DNA of 64,000 bases from positions 124,001 through 188,000 of the forward strand of contig CARTDA010000003.1 of the NCBI GenBank assembly GCA_949066965.1, in the 5' to 3' direction. The translations under genes were made by a program, and so were the position numbers. Under the pieces are notes generated by a model. It was not told where the DNA came from and did not search any database. It saw only the letters and a list, made by a program, of their open reading frames with translations. The DNA comes from COE1 sp949066965. GTDB taxonomy: Bacteria; Bacillota; Clostridia; Lachnospirales; Lachnospiraceae. This document shows positions 24,855-33,481 of this stretch, one piece after another. Position 1 is the first letter of the stretch; every line of letters starts with the position of its first letter.

Positions 24855-26333
24855 TTATTTGGTCTCAAGTTCAAACCAGAACTCTACGCCATTGGTATAA
24901 TTGATAACACCGTACTGCTGATTCATGGATTCCATGATTGCCTTTACGATAGATAATCCTACTCCGCTGCCCCCATACTCACGTGTTCTTGCCTTATCTA
25001 CCTTATAGAATTTCTCCCAGATATGCGGAAGTGCATCCTCCGGTATCGGTTCGCCTGTGTTAAACACGCTCACACGCACCCTGTCAGCATTTTCATCTTC
25101 AATAAGTCTGTATTTTATCTCAATCACATTGTCACCATTTACATGGTTCAATGCGTTGCTGAAAAAATTTCGCACAATTTCCTCTGTCTTGAACTCATCT
25201 GCCCACACATAAATCGGTTCACGGCTGGCATGCCTTAATTCAATATCCTTTTGATGAATCAAAATATCTGCCGACGTGATAAAATTACCGACAAGCGCCA
25301 CAATATCGAACCGCTCCATTGTGACAACATCATTGCCAAATTCAAGCTGGTTCAGGTCAAGAAGCTTTTTGACCAATGTGTTCATCTTCTTGGCCTCATC
25401 CATAATGACATCACAGTAAAAATTCCGGTTCTCCACATCGTCATCACTGATGCCTTCCTTCAGTCCCTCCGCGTACCCCTGAATCAGCGCTATCGGTGTT
25501 TTCAGCTCATGGGACACGTTGGAGAGAAACTCTTTGCGCATTTCGTCAATCTGTTCTTTTTTCTCGATATCGCGTTTCAATTCATTGTTTGCGGTTTTCA
25601 GCTCACAAATTGTCTTTTCCAGTGCACCTGAAAGTTCATTGATATGTTCCCCGAGCAAGTCTATCTCATTTTGTCCGCGGCTTTTATACCTGGTCTCAAA
25701 ATCCAGCTTTGTCATCTTCTCAGATATCTTTTTCAATTCCATAATTGGTCTTGTGATTCTAGTCGTCACAAACCATATCAGCGCTGCACTTACCAGTGCA
25801 GACGCAAGCCCCACATACGCCAGAAACTGGTTGGAAATCTTAACACTGTCCCGTATGCTTTCGAGCGGTGAACGTATCAGAAATAAATTGCCATTGTCGA
25901 GACTTCCCCACATTTCCAGATATTCTGTATCTGTCGACTTGTCCATAACGGTCGCCAGATAATAATGGTTGTTTTCATCCAGATACACCATATCACTGGA
26001 CGGTTTAAAAAAATTGTCATACAGCCTGCGCAGAAGCTTGTCCGCATCCCTTGTACTCGACTTGATGATATTCGACCCGACATCAATTACCAGCAGGCCA
26101 ATGTTATACATATCACAGGTTTTGCGCAGTTCAAGGTCAAATTCCTCTGACGTGATATCGCCGTTTGCGACAACCTCGTTAATTCTCGAATAGGCATCCT
26201 TAAGCGCATGTCTCTTATTCTGTATATAAAAATTTTCCAGAAAGCTGTTATTGATAATCAGGCATAGAATAATGGTTCCCGCCATAACAGCCATAAATAT
26301 AAACGCAACTTCCCGCTTTATAGAATGTTTCAT
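24855..26333 (-). CDS. Sensor histidine kinase
   Basis: Taking the ATG at 26333, the protein has 492 residues: membrane helix 1 (about 8-29), an extracytoplasmic sensor region (30-168), helix 2 (about 170-190), HAMP (191-243), coiled coil, and HisKA with phospho-acceptor His275 in SNVSHELKTP. The ATPase domain has NALNH, DALPHIWEKFY and GGSGVGLSIV motifs. The reading frame is open to a GTG at 26456, but that extension shows no membrane or domain match. The response regulator gene lies upstream on the same strand, separated by an unusually long gap of over 400 bases with hairpins. The lipoprotein gene follows. Confidence 0.9.
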   Translation of the reverse strand: MKHSIKREVAFIFMAVMAGTIILCLIINNSFLENFYIQNKRHALKDAYSRINEVVANGDITSEEFDLELRKTCDMYNIGLLVIDVGSNIIKSSTRDADKLLRRLYDNFFKPSSDMVYLDENNHYYLATVMDKSTDTEYLEMWGSLDNGNLFLIRSPLESIRDSVKISNQFLAYVGLASALVSAALIWFVTTRITRPIMELKKISEKMTKLDFETRYKSRGQNEIDLLGEHINELSGALEKTICELKTANNELKRDIEKKEQIDEMRKEFLSNVSHELKTPIALIQGYAEGLKEGISDDDVENRNFYCDVIMDEAKKMNTLVKKLLDLNQLEFGNDVVTMERFDIVALVGNFITSADILIHQKDIELRHASREPIYVWADEFKTEEIVRNFFSNALNHVNGDNVIEIKYRLIEDENADRVRVSVFNTGEPIPEDALPHIWEKFYKVDKARTREYGGSGVGLSIVKAIMESMNQQYGVINYTNGVEFWFELETK

Positions 26334-26456
26334 AAATTTACCTGCTGTCCTCATGCCTCGAGCTTGCAGCCCATTCCCTTCATACTTTTTACTCCATTTA
26401 ATACTTTCCTTTCCAATTTTAACCTTATCTATTCCATATATTCCCTGCTTTTCCAC

Positions 26457-26888
26457 CTATTTCAGATACTTTGGTAGTTCTATGGCAGTTTATCTATCCC
26501 TCTGCCTTAAAACTATTTTAACGCACCTTTTTCCAAAAGGCAATGTCCATTTTTTAATTTTCTGCATACTGATTTTACTTCCAGCAATAAAAGTATTTTG
26601 TCAGTGCACTTGCAAAGTTTTTATGTCTTTATCATATGCAGTATGATAAACGTTATTGATTTTCTTTTGTATCATCTACAGCAGCAATTAAAATCGGGTC
26701 TATGTAGTCTATGTCTTTGTTTAATCTTCTTGCCTGGAGGTTTCTGTTTATTCTGCCTTGTCATATTTATGTCATTCCTTGTCACTCTTACGAAATCGGG
26801 GTTTTATCCCATACGGAATAAAACCCCCTAAACAATTCATACTCTATTCGTTTTTAAAAAGTTCTGTCATCTTCACCAAGCCCCACCT
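26457..26888 (-). other. Intergenic stretch between response regulator and kinase genes
   Basis: These bases hold no convincing coding region. A 10-base stem GGGGTTTTAT/ATAAAACCCC (26798-26807 with 26818-26827) lies just after the response regulator, and a 9-base stem TTTATCATA/TATGATAAA (26628-26636 with 26642-26650) lies further on. The first probably ends or attenuates the regulator transcript. I found no consensus promoter for the kinase here. Confidence 0.5.
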
Positions 26889-27563
26889 TTACACTTCGAG
26901 TTTATAGCCCATTCCCCAAACGGTCTTTATCAGTTCTCCTTTTTCCCCCATTTTGCTCCTGAGTTTTTTTACGTGGGTGTCGATTGTGCGGGCGTCACCG
27001 AAATAGTCATAATTCCATACGCTATTCAAAATCTTCTCCCTTGACAATGCAATCCCCTTATTTTCCATAAAATATGTCAAAAGTTCAAATTCCTTAAAGC
27101 TTAAATCAATACTCTTTCCATCTATGGTCACCACATGGGCTGCCTTGTCTATGGATATTCCACCATATTCCAGAATATCTTCCCCTGCCATCTGGCACGT
27201 CCTGCGCAATATCGCTTCCACGCGCGCAACCAATATTTTAGGGCTGAACGGTTTTGCAATGTACTCGTCCACCCCAAGCTGGAAGCCCTGAAGCTCGTCC
27301 CTTTCATCCGTGCGTGCCGTAAGCATGATGATAGGAACCTTGGAATAATTTCGCACTTCCCTGCACACCTGCCACCCATCCATCTTAGGCATCATGACAT
27401 CAAGGATTATCAACGCGATATCCCGATTTTCAAAAAAAATATCAAGTGCCTCACTTCCATCGCCTGCTTCAAGCACCTCATAGCTTTGCTTTACCAGGAA
27501 ATCCTTTACAAGCTTGCGCATCCTGCTCTCGTCATCTACCACAAGTATTTTGAGCTTCATCAT
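26889..27563 (-). CDS. OmpR-family response regulator
   Basis: The 224-residue protein has a receiver domain (about 1-118; acidic Asp10/Asp11, phospho-acceptor Asp55 in LIILDVMMPKMDG, Lys in IAKPFSPK). A winged-helix DNA-binding domain follows (about 125-224, with LSFKEFELLTYFMENKG and TIDTHVKKLRSKMG). It presumably acts with the histidine kinase downstream. Two ATGs in a row allow a start at 27563 or 27560. It follows the membrane protein gene after 22 bases. Confidence 0.93.
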   Translation of the reverse strand: MMKLKILVVDDESRMRKLVKDFLVKQSYEVLEAGDGSEALDIFFENRDIALIILDVMMPKMDGWQVCREVRNYSKVPIIMLTARTDERDELQGFQLGVDEYIAKPFSPKILVARVEAILRRTCQMAGEDILEYGGISIDKAAHVVTIDGKSIDLSFKEFELLTYFMENKGIALSREKILNSVWNYDYFGDARTIDTHVKKLRSKMGEKGELIKTVWGMGYKLEV

Positions 27564-27585
27564 ATCAAAAACATATCCTCATTTT

Positions 27586-28158
27586 TTATTCTGTAATCAA
27601 AAGCTCCTTTTCCTTTTCCCGAACCACCTGCTCTCTGTCTGACAACTGTTGTTCCCATTCAACATAGCGGTTCTGAATCGTCCTCTCATAATTTAATATG
27701 TTTGGATTGGAGCTTGTCGTTGATATCACAAACATTACAATAACCAAAATCAACAGACTGATATTAATTATTATTGAAGTTTTTCTGCTAAAAAATTCCT
27801 GTTTTGGTTTTTCTTTTTTTGCTGGCTTCCTGCTTGCCTGTATCCTCTCGACAGTCTGGTTTGCACTCTCCCGCATACTGTACACGCCGGACACCGGAAT
27901 ATCTGCAACAGTCTCATTCTCTGGCAGATTCTCCACAAGCACCTGTTGAAGCTTCTTCAGATAATGGTACCCAACCGGCGTTTTAAACACACGGTTGTCA
28001 ATCGCCTTCTTATATACGGCACCAACCATTTCTGAATTTTGATAATCCATCTTCTCTTCAATCCGCTCTATGCGCAGCTTTTCATTTCTGGCAAGTGCTG
28101 CGTCATCCTCTGTCCCAAACTGAAATCCGTCCACAACCCACCCTGTCTTGTCCGCCAT
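27586..28158 (-). CDS. Single-pass membrane protein of unknown function
   Basis: This 190-residue protein has a soluble N-terminal region (1-120) with a conserved-looking start GWVVDGFQFGTEDDAALARNE, a basic stretch before the membrane, one helix (about 124-144, IIINISLLILVIVMFVIS), and a C-terminal coiled coil rich in Glu and Arg. I do not recognise its family. The ATG at 28158 follows AGGGG by six bases; the one at 28164 overlaps that site. It lies between the Hpt gene with its hairpin repeat and the response regulator. Confidence 0.75.
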   Translation of the reverse strand: MADKTGWVVDGFQFGTEDDAALARNEKLRIERIEEKMDYQNSEMVGAVYKKAIDNRVFKTPVGYHYLKKLQQVLVENLPENETVADIPVSGVYSMRESANQTVERIQASRKPAKKEKPKQEFFSRKTSIIINISLLILVIVMFVISTTSSNPNILNYERTIQNRYVEWEQQLSDREQVVREKEKELLITE

Positions 28159-28211
28159 TCGCATCCCCTGCCTTTCACTGCTGTCTGTCAGTCACTGACT
28201 CGTCCCATGTG

Positions 28212-28249
28212 ATGCACACAGCCGCATAAGGAAGTATGCCGTTTCGCGG
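28212..28249. repeat. ATGCACAC dispersed repeat, copy 1
   Basis: This copy reads ATGCACACAGCCGCATAAGG and continues with GAAGTATGCCG. It is nearly identical over about 35 bases to the copy at 49202-49239. GCCGC and GCGGC within it can pair as a hairpin. It lies after the Hpt gene, next to the CTCACGGCAGAT hairpin. Confidence 0.7.
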
Positions 28250-28263
28250 CTGCGGCTGGCACA

Positions 28264-28296
28264 ATACTCACGGCAGATAAAATCTGCCGTGAGTAT
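28264..28296. terminator. Perfect 15-base-pair hairpin after the Hpt gene, CTCACGGCAGAT repeat copy 1
   Basis: The arms 28264-28278 and 28282-28296 are perfectly complementary with a three-base loop. A near-identical stem recurs at 33399-33432, so this is also a repeat. It lies 21 bases after the Hpt stop and probably ends the cheA-Hpt transcript. Confidence 0.75.
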
Positions 28297-28317
28297 AACA
28301 AAAGTAGTGGAAATCAA

Positions 28318-28668
28318 TCAAAGCTCCTCTATGGTTTTATAGGTGTCCTGATATAAAACTTCAAGCTGTTTCATCTCATCATCAAGATTCATATCCTGAA
28401 CCCTAAGCTTCTCCACCATCGGAATCAGTAAATGGTACAGGTCATTGATTCCAAGATTTGACACAAACCCCTTCATGGTATGCGCACCCTCAAAAGCTTC
28501 CTTGCTGTTTCCCTTTTCATAAGCTTCCCTTAATTTATCATAGCTCGAATCATCAAGGAACTTCTTGAGGCACTTTAAATAAAGCGCCTCGTTATTCAAA
28601 AACCGCTTCATGGTTCCATCTACATCAAAGCCTTTTTCTTCCAAAAACTCTTTCTGACCAGCATCCAT
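28318..28668 (-). CDS. Histidine phosphotransfer (Hpt) domain protein
   Basis: The 116-residue protein is a lone Hpt four-helix bundle. The phospho-accepting histidine is His63 in GAHTMKGFVSNLG. Such proteins relay phosphate between hybrid kinases and response regulators. The ATG at 28668 follows GGAGG by eight bases, while the upstream ATG (28683) overlaps the site. It lies 23 bases after cheA and may exchange phosphate within the chemotaxis or adjacent signalling system. Confidence 0.88.
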   Translation of the reverse strand: MDAGQKEFLEEKGFDVDGTMKRFLNNEALYLKCLKKFLDDSSYDKLREAYEKGNSKEAFEGAHTMKGFVSNLGINDLYHLLIPMVEKLRVQDMNLDDEMKQLEVLYQDTYKTIEEL

Positions 28669-28691
28669 GTGATTTTCCTCCATTCAATCAA

Positions 28692-30824
28692 TCAATCCTG
28701 CATCAAACCACTCACATCAAGTATCAACGCAATGCTGCCATCGCCAAGCTGTGTACAGCCTGAGATGCCGTGAACCTTTTTCACATAAGGCGGTATCGGT
28801 TTTACAACGATTTCCTGCGTTCCTATCAGTTCATCTATCAGTACGCAGAGCGAATTTCCTTCATATTCAAGAAGAAGCATAACACCATCTTCAATATCTG
28901 TCACAGCATCTTCCAGGTCATATTTCTGGCTGAGTCTGAGAATCGGATAGCATTCTCCGCGTATCATAACATACTCTTCACCGTTTGGCTCATGTATAAG
29001 CTGGTCATCCGTCACACGGATAAACTGTTTGATGGCGCCTGTCTCCATGACAAACTTTGTATTGCCGTTTCTCATGACAATACCGTCTATAATTGCCATT
29101 GTCAGCGGTATCTTCATTGTCATAGTGGTGCCTTCGCCCTCAACGGAGTCAATGTCAAGCACACCGCCGATTTTCTGAATGTTTTTGACCACTACGTCCA
29201 TACCCACACCGCGTCCGGAGAACTCTGTAACTTTTTCTTTCGTGGAAAATCCAGGGAAAGTAATAAACTGGAAAATCTCTTTATCCGAATAATCACTTTC
29301 AACACGATTATCCGGAAGAATGCCGTTTTCCCATGCTTTCTTATAAAGCTTGTTCCTGCTTAGTCCCTTTCCGTTGTCCCTCACGGAAATCCATACTTTA
29401 CCACCTTCATTTTTGGCTTCAAGCGTAACCTTGGCAGGTTCTTTCTTGCCGGCAGCTTCCCTTTCTTCTGGCGACTCCACGCCGTGATCCACTGAATTTC
29501 TCACCAGATGCATCAGCGGATCCGAAATATTTTCGATAATGTTCTTATCAACCTCTGTCGTATCACCGATCATCTCAAACTCTATATTTTTTCCAAGCTT
29601 TCTCGACATGTCAAATACTGTTCTGTTCATCTTCTGGAATGTATTTGTAAGCGGCATCATTCTCATCGACATGATAAGCTCCTGCATCTCTGTCGTTATC
29701 TTTGACAGCTGTGATGCTGCCTTCTGGAAATTGGACAGATCAATATTTGGCACCTGCAAATCCGGATTCTGAAGCACTACAGACTCAGCAATAACCATTT
29801 CCCCCATCAGGTTCATCAGACTGTTCATCTTATCAATGCTGACACTCATAAATGCCTGCTTGGTCTCTTTTTTCTTTTTCTTGGTTATCTGCTTCGCCTT
29901 TCCAGCTTCTTTCTGAATAACATAATCACCAGGCTGGGGCTCCTTTTCCGTTTTTGGCACCTCTGTCGCCATGGCAGCCGGTTCAGCAGCAACCGGCTCA
30001 TCCGAGAAGCCTCTCTCAAACTCTGCATTCGAACACTCCTCAATCTCTATGCCGCTTATCTCAGAAGTCGTATCAAGAAGATCGTGAAGCCTGCTCTCGG
30101 TAAAATCGCCGCGGACAAGCATACGGAAGCCCTCTGCCAGAATTGTTTCCGAGCAAGACTCATCAGTGAGAATATCCTCCGGTGTATAATGTACGTCCTC
30201 CGTATACTCCTTCAAGGCATACGTGGCCGAATATGCACGCAGGTTACTCATCTGCGTATCCTCATGATATGTAATCTTAATACGGAAACATCTTGCCGAT
30301 CCTGATACCTGCGGCGCAATATAAAACTGGTTTGATTCCAGGCTCATGCCTGCGGAAGTCTTTTCCTGCTCCGATTTTTCTTCTGCCGCCGGCTCATCCT
30401 TTGATGTGGATATCACTCCCTTGAGTTTTTCAAGGAATTTTTCCATCGTCACAATCAGCTCGGAATTATCCCCGTCAGGATCATTTCCTTCCTTTATCTT
30501 TTCCATTTCCCCATTTATGAAATCCAAAACCTGAAATACAATCTCTGTAAGCTCCATATGCGGCTCTTCAATGCCGATATTCTCCCTCAGGTAATAGAAT
30601 ATATCTTCCAGCTTATGGGACACCTTCATTATATTGTCATACATCATAACACCAGAAGAACCTTTTATGGTATGCATTATCCTGAAAATCTCATTGATGT
30701 TGTTTTCATCAAATGCATCATCATCCTTAGTCTCCAGTACAATTTGTTCCAGATTCTCTAAAAGCTGGCCATTCTCATAAATATATATGTCCACCATTCC
30801 GTCTAAATTGAATTCCTCAGCCAT
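28692..30824 (-). CDS. cheA: Chemotaxis histidine kinase CheA
   Basis: The 710-residue protein has the CheA order: N-terminal Hpt domain with His51 (MHTIKGSSG), a P2-like linker region, a dimerisation domain (MNSLMNLMGEMVIAES), and an ATPase with HLVRNSVDHG, DNGKG and GRGVGMDVV. A C-terminal CheW-like regulatory domain follows. It phosphorylates response regulators in response to receptor signals and works with CheV. AAGGGG precedes the ATG. A consensus promoter lies 86 bases upstream. The usual cheY, cheB, cheR and cheD are not in the window. Confidence 0.96.
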   Translation of the reverse strand: MAEEFNLDGMVDIYIYENGQLLENLEQIVLETKDDDAFDENNINEIFRIMHTIKGSSGVMMYDNIMKVSHKLEDIFYYLRENIGIEEPHMELTEIVFQVLDFINGEMEKIKEGNDPDGDNSELIVTMEKFLEKLKGVISTSKDEPAAEEKSEQEKTSAGMSLESNQFYIAPQVSGSARCFRIKITYHEDTQMSNLRAYSATYALKEYTEDVHYTPEDILTDESCSETILAEGFRMLVRGDFTESRLHDLLDTTSEISGIEIEECSNAEFERGFSDEPVAAEPAAMATEVPKTEKEPQPGDYVIQKEAGKAKQITKKKKKETKQAFMSVSIDKMNSLMNLMGEMVIAESVVLQNPDLQVPNIDLSNFQKAASQLSKITTEMQELIMSMRMMPLTNTFQKMNRTVFDMSRKLGKNIEFEMIGDTTEVDKNIIENISDPLMHLVRNSVDHGVESPEEREAAGKKEPAKVTLEAKNEGGKVWISVRDNGKGLSRNKLYKKAWENGILPDNRVESDYSDKEIFQFITFPGFSTKEKVTEFSGRGVGMDVVVKNIQKIGGVLDIDSVEGEGTTMTMKIPLTMAIIDGIVMRNGNTKFVMETGAIKQFIRVTDDQLIHEPNGEEYVMIRGECYPILRLSQKYDLEDAVTDIEDGVMLLLEYEGNSLCVLIDELIGTQEIVVKPIPPYVKKVHGISGCTQLGDGSIALILDVSGLMQD

Positions 30825-30909
30825 GCGGGCACCCCTTCCATCTTATAAAACTTTAATCTTACGTCTGTAACATACTGTAAAAAGCAAAGCACAATAAATT
30901 ACATTTATA

Positions 30910-30938
30910 ATTTTATATCTAATCTGCACAATAGTCAA
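30910..30938 (-). promoter_or_regulatory. Promoter of cheA
   Basis: TTGACT (30933-30938) and TAAAAT (30910-30915) are separated by 17 bases on the minus strand. Confidence 0.65.
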
Positions 30939-30958
30939 TGTTTTCTGATAATTTTATC

Positions 30959-30976
30959 GTAACAGCTTTCTGTTAC
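30959..30976 (-). terminator. Hairpin after the zinc-ribbon gene
   Basis: GTAACAG and CTGTTAC form a perfect seven-base stem with a four-base loop just after the small zinc-ribbon gene and before the cheA promoter. The following bases are only moderately T-rich. Confidence 0.5.
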
Positions 30977-31024
30977 AGGCATCAAATCATATAAAACCAC
31001 TTCGTTGGCGCCAAAACCACTGCG

Positions 31025-31222
31025 TTATATCACGGACTTTGCAGTAAATGCAAAATTCTGGGCTGAACTGTTATATTTTGACATTTCACTCATGACATTT
31101 CCGAACAGCAGAAAGTCCATACTTGCCTCATCAATTTCCGGGCTTCCACATTTTGGACATTCTTCATCCGCGTAATCAAGAGCCCCGCATTTTTTGCAGA
31201 AACAAACTTTTTTTATCTTCAT
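31025..31222 (-). CDS. Small zinc-ribbon protein
   Basis: The 65-residue protein has two CxxC knuckles (CKKC near residues 9-12 and CPKC near 23-26), a rubredoxin-like zinc ribbon, followed by a short helical tail. The ATG at 31222 follows GGAGG by ten bases; the longer frame from 31288 has no ribosome binding site. Its role is unknown. It lies alone between cheA and the SGNH hydrolase. Confidence 0.75.
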   Translation of the reverse strand: MKIKKVCFCKKCGALDYADEECPKCGSPEIDEASMDFLLFGNVMSEMSKYNSSAQNFAFTAKSVI

Positions 31223-31407
31223 TATAAATAATCCTCCTGAAATATAAACTGAAAGGAGTACACATATATTGCAGTACCTGTTTTCCATTTAATGGCTGTT
31301 GATACTATTTTTTACATTTTTATGTCAAAAAATAGCATATTTCTGATAATTTTTTTTGGCAGTTCACTTTTTCGGAATAAATTTGAAATATTTTTTTAAT
31401 ATTAGTA

Positions 31408-31436
31408 TTGAATTAAAACGCTTATGCATATATAAT
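31408..31436 (+). promoter_or_regulatory. Promoter of the SGNH hydrolase gene
   Basis: TTGAAT (31408-31413) and TATAAT (31431-31436) are separated by 17 bases. The leader to the ATG is about 100 bases and shows no clear structure. Confidence 0.75.
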
Positions 31437-31544
31437 AAGCTAAGGCTGAGGTTCTATATGTTGTGATATTACCTTTGACATTCTGAACATACTACGATAT
31501 ATAGTTATTGAACAGTTTCTAACCGTTATGAAAGGAGCTTTGCC

Positions 31545-32429
31545 ATGAAAAAATATACCAATTCAGTACTTGCACTCTTTATATGTATGCTGATTCTTAC
31601 TCCATCAACAGTATATGCCGAGGAACTGGTAAATATGCCTGCGTTCTCCATCATACAGCCTATAACGGGTGCAGCACTGGCAAATGAGAATCTTACAGAC
31701 AGTCTTACAGCGCGATTAAATCTATATCTTGTGGATAACTATACAAACGGAAATATCGATGAACAAAAATTTAACGAAATTGTTGCAAGCGGAATGATTT
31801 CCGAAAATGCTTTCTTTGCAAATTCTGTATTCGTGGGGGATTCCCTCACTGTCGGATTTAAGGAATACTGCAGGACGCACGAGTCCATCGCATCCGATTC
31901 CACATACTTTCTGGCAAGGGTGAGCTGCTCTGCCAAAGCAGCCATATCCAAAAATGCCCTGACAGAGCATGCCGGCATTATGCCAATATACAACGGACAG
32001 GTTCAGTATATTGAAGATTCTATATCCCAGCTTCCAAATGTCTCAAAAATATTTATCTGCTACGGAATGAACGACCTGACAGGCAGCACACCAAGCCAGT
32101 TTGTCTCGGACATGCAGACACTGATTGCAAGGATAACGGCAAAGACCCCCGGATTACAGGTATATGTGATATCCATCCCCTGTATTACAAGCGGCGTCAG
32201 CACCGGATACCTGAGCAATGAATCCATTCAGACCGCCAATGTCCTTCTACAGGATGTCTGTATGCAGAATGGCTGGGGATTTATCAATATCTCCGAACAT
32301 CTGATGGGTCCAGACAATGCGATTTGCCCGGAATACAGCTCTGACAGCTATGTACATGAAAACAGCCGTGCATACAAGATTTGGAACAATGTTCTAAAGG
32401 ACTATGCATTTATGGAAATAACAAAATAA
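31545..32429 (+). CDS. Secreted SGNH/GDSL-family hydrolase
   Basis: The 294-residue protein has a signal peptide (cleavage predicted after VYA, residue 25), a linker of about 65 residues, and an SGNH domain. The nucleophile is Ser100 in VFVGDSLTVGF, with the block III asparagine in CYGMNDL and the Asp267/His271 pair in DSYVHENS. Enzymes of this group remove acyl groups from cell-wall or exopolysaccharide sugars; a cell-surface deacetylase or esterase is likely. AAAGGAG precedes the ATG. It has its own promoter and terminator. Confidence 0.9.
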   Translation: MKKYTNSVLALFICMLILTPSTVYAEELVNMPAFSIIQPITGAALANENLTDSLTARLNLYLVDNYTNGNIDEQKFNEIVASGMISENAFFANSVFVGDSLTVGFKEYCRTHESIASDSTYFLARVSCSAKAAISKNALTEHAGIMPIYNGQVQYIEDSISQLPNVSKIFICYGMNDLTGSTPSQFVSDMQTLIARITAKTPGLQVYVISIPCITSGVSTGYLSNESIQTANVLLQDVCMQNGWGFINISEHLMGPDNAICPEYSSDSYVHENSRAYKIWNNVLKDYAFMEITK

Positions 32430-32435
32430 AGCATT

Positions 32436-32466
32436 AAAAAATGGATGCGTAATGCATCCATTTTTT
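32436..32466 (+). terminator. Terminator of the SGNH hydrolase gene
   Basis: AAAAAATGGATGC (32436-32448) pairs perfectly with GCATCCATTTTTT (32454-32466). It is immediately followed by copy 2 of the ATGCACAC repeat. Confidence 0.9.
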
Positions 32467-32578
32467 ATGCACACGGGCGTCCAAATGAAATGTGTCAGCA
32501 AGCTAACGGATGCCCGGCGTACGAGTCGTGGAGAAGGTCGTCCCCCTACTCGATTGCCTATTGTCGGGAATACGTCCC
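32461..32578. repeat. ATGCACAC dispersed repeat, copy 2, with structured flank
   Basis: Bases 32461-32501 match the minus strand of 45075-45115 at 38 of 41 positions (ATGCACACGGGCGTC, then CAAATGAAATGTGTCAGCAA). The following GC-rich stretch to 32578 can form CGGGCGTCC/GGATGCCCG and CGAGT/ACTCG stems. No reading frame is supported here. Confidence 0.65.
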
Positions 32579-33367
32579 CTACATATTGGTGAAATTCATG
32601 AAACTGTCCTCTCCGCCGGGTTCCGAACCAGATACCTTCACCGCCACGAATTTCCGCCCCTTTGCAACCGCCTCATCAAGCCTGCTTTTCCCGCCGCTTA
32701 ATGTAAAGGTTCCCTCTTTCTCAACAACGGATACGGCATCCGCATCCGGCACATCATCTTCGGGCACGATGACGGACGAAGGATTCAGTTCCATCATTTT
32801 CTCAAATGCCCCGCTTTGATACTCTGCCATTTTATCCAGTATCTCCTGCACAATCTCATCCGGCGACGCACTTGTACTCTCTATGACAAGATTGTAATTG
32901 CTCATGTCATAGTAATCAATGCCGTACACTTCCTTATAGCGAACCGTCTCTAACTTCTGCCTGTTGATAAGAGCCTTTCTGCATGCCTCCTGCGACTCAT
33001 ATGACTCCGAGTTTGCCCGCAGGCTGTCATGAAATACCCTGCGGCTTGCCTCATCAATATCCGTAATGATAAAAATCTTGAAACTTTTGGATGCAAAATG
33101 CCATGCCAGGCGCGAGTCGAATACTACATTGTCACGCTCCTCGCTGATTCGCGTTGTCGTGTCATCAATCATTTTGTCCACGGAATGGTCACCACGGCTT
33201 GCCGCCTCGTTTACCTGCTTGTTAAACGCCTCCACGGACATGCCCTTATCCATGGCGAGCTGTCTGAATATATTTCCTGTCGAGGAATATTCATACCCTT
33301 TTTCCTTCAATATTTTTGCAACACTTGATTTACCGCTTCCAAGATTTCCTGTAATTGTAATATTCAT
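32579..33367 (-). CDS. Cytidylate kinase-like P-loop protein
   Basis: The 262-residue protein has a P-loop GNLGSGKSS (residues 7-15), a TGNIFRQLA substrate segment and the DSRLAWHF region of the cytidylate kinase-like group. The core ends at about 185. The last 75 residues are an extension not found in CMP kinases (ending FVAVKVSGSEPGGEDSF). It probably phosphorylates a nucleotide or related small molecule, but the substrate is uncertain. AGGAGAGG precedes the ATG. A hairpin repeat separates it from the preceding metallo-hydrolase gene on the same strand. Confidence 0.8.
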   Translation of the reverse strand: MNITITGNLGSGKSSVAKILKEKGYEYSSTGNIFRQLAMDKGMSVEAFNKQVNEAASRGDHSVDKMIDDTTTRISEERDNVVFDSRLAWHFASKSFKIFIITDIDEASRRVFHDSLRANSESYESQEACRKALINRQKLETVRYKEVYGIDYYDMSNYNLVIESTSASPDEIVQEILDKMAEYQSGAFEKMMELNPSSVIVPEDDVPDADAVSVVEKEGTFTLSGGKSRLDEAVAKGRKFVAVKVSGSEPGGEDSFMNFTNM

Positions 33368-33398
33368 TCCAATATCCTCTCCTTTATGTCTAAACTGT

Positions 33399-33456
33399 AT
33401 ATACTCACGACAGATGAAATCTGCCGTGAGCGGTCAGTCTTTTCGACCGCCAGTAT
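33399..33456. terminator. Compound hairpin between metallo-hydrolase and kinase genes, CTCACGGCAGAT repeat copy 2
   Basis: CTCACGACAGAT/ATCTGCCGTGAG is followed by CGGTC/GACCG, and the whole is closed by ATACT/AGTAT. The first stem matches 28264-28296 with one mismatch. It occupies the gap between two minus-strand genes and probably limits read-through. Confidence 0.65.
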
Positions 33457-33481
33457 AACTGCATTTCAATAAAATCTGTAT

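Noticed and set aside
28201..28317. CRISPR-like repeated hairpins
   Set aside because: Copies are single, lie thousands of bases apart and have no regular spacers.
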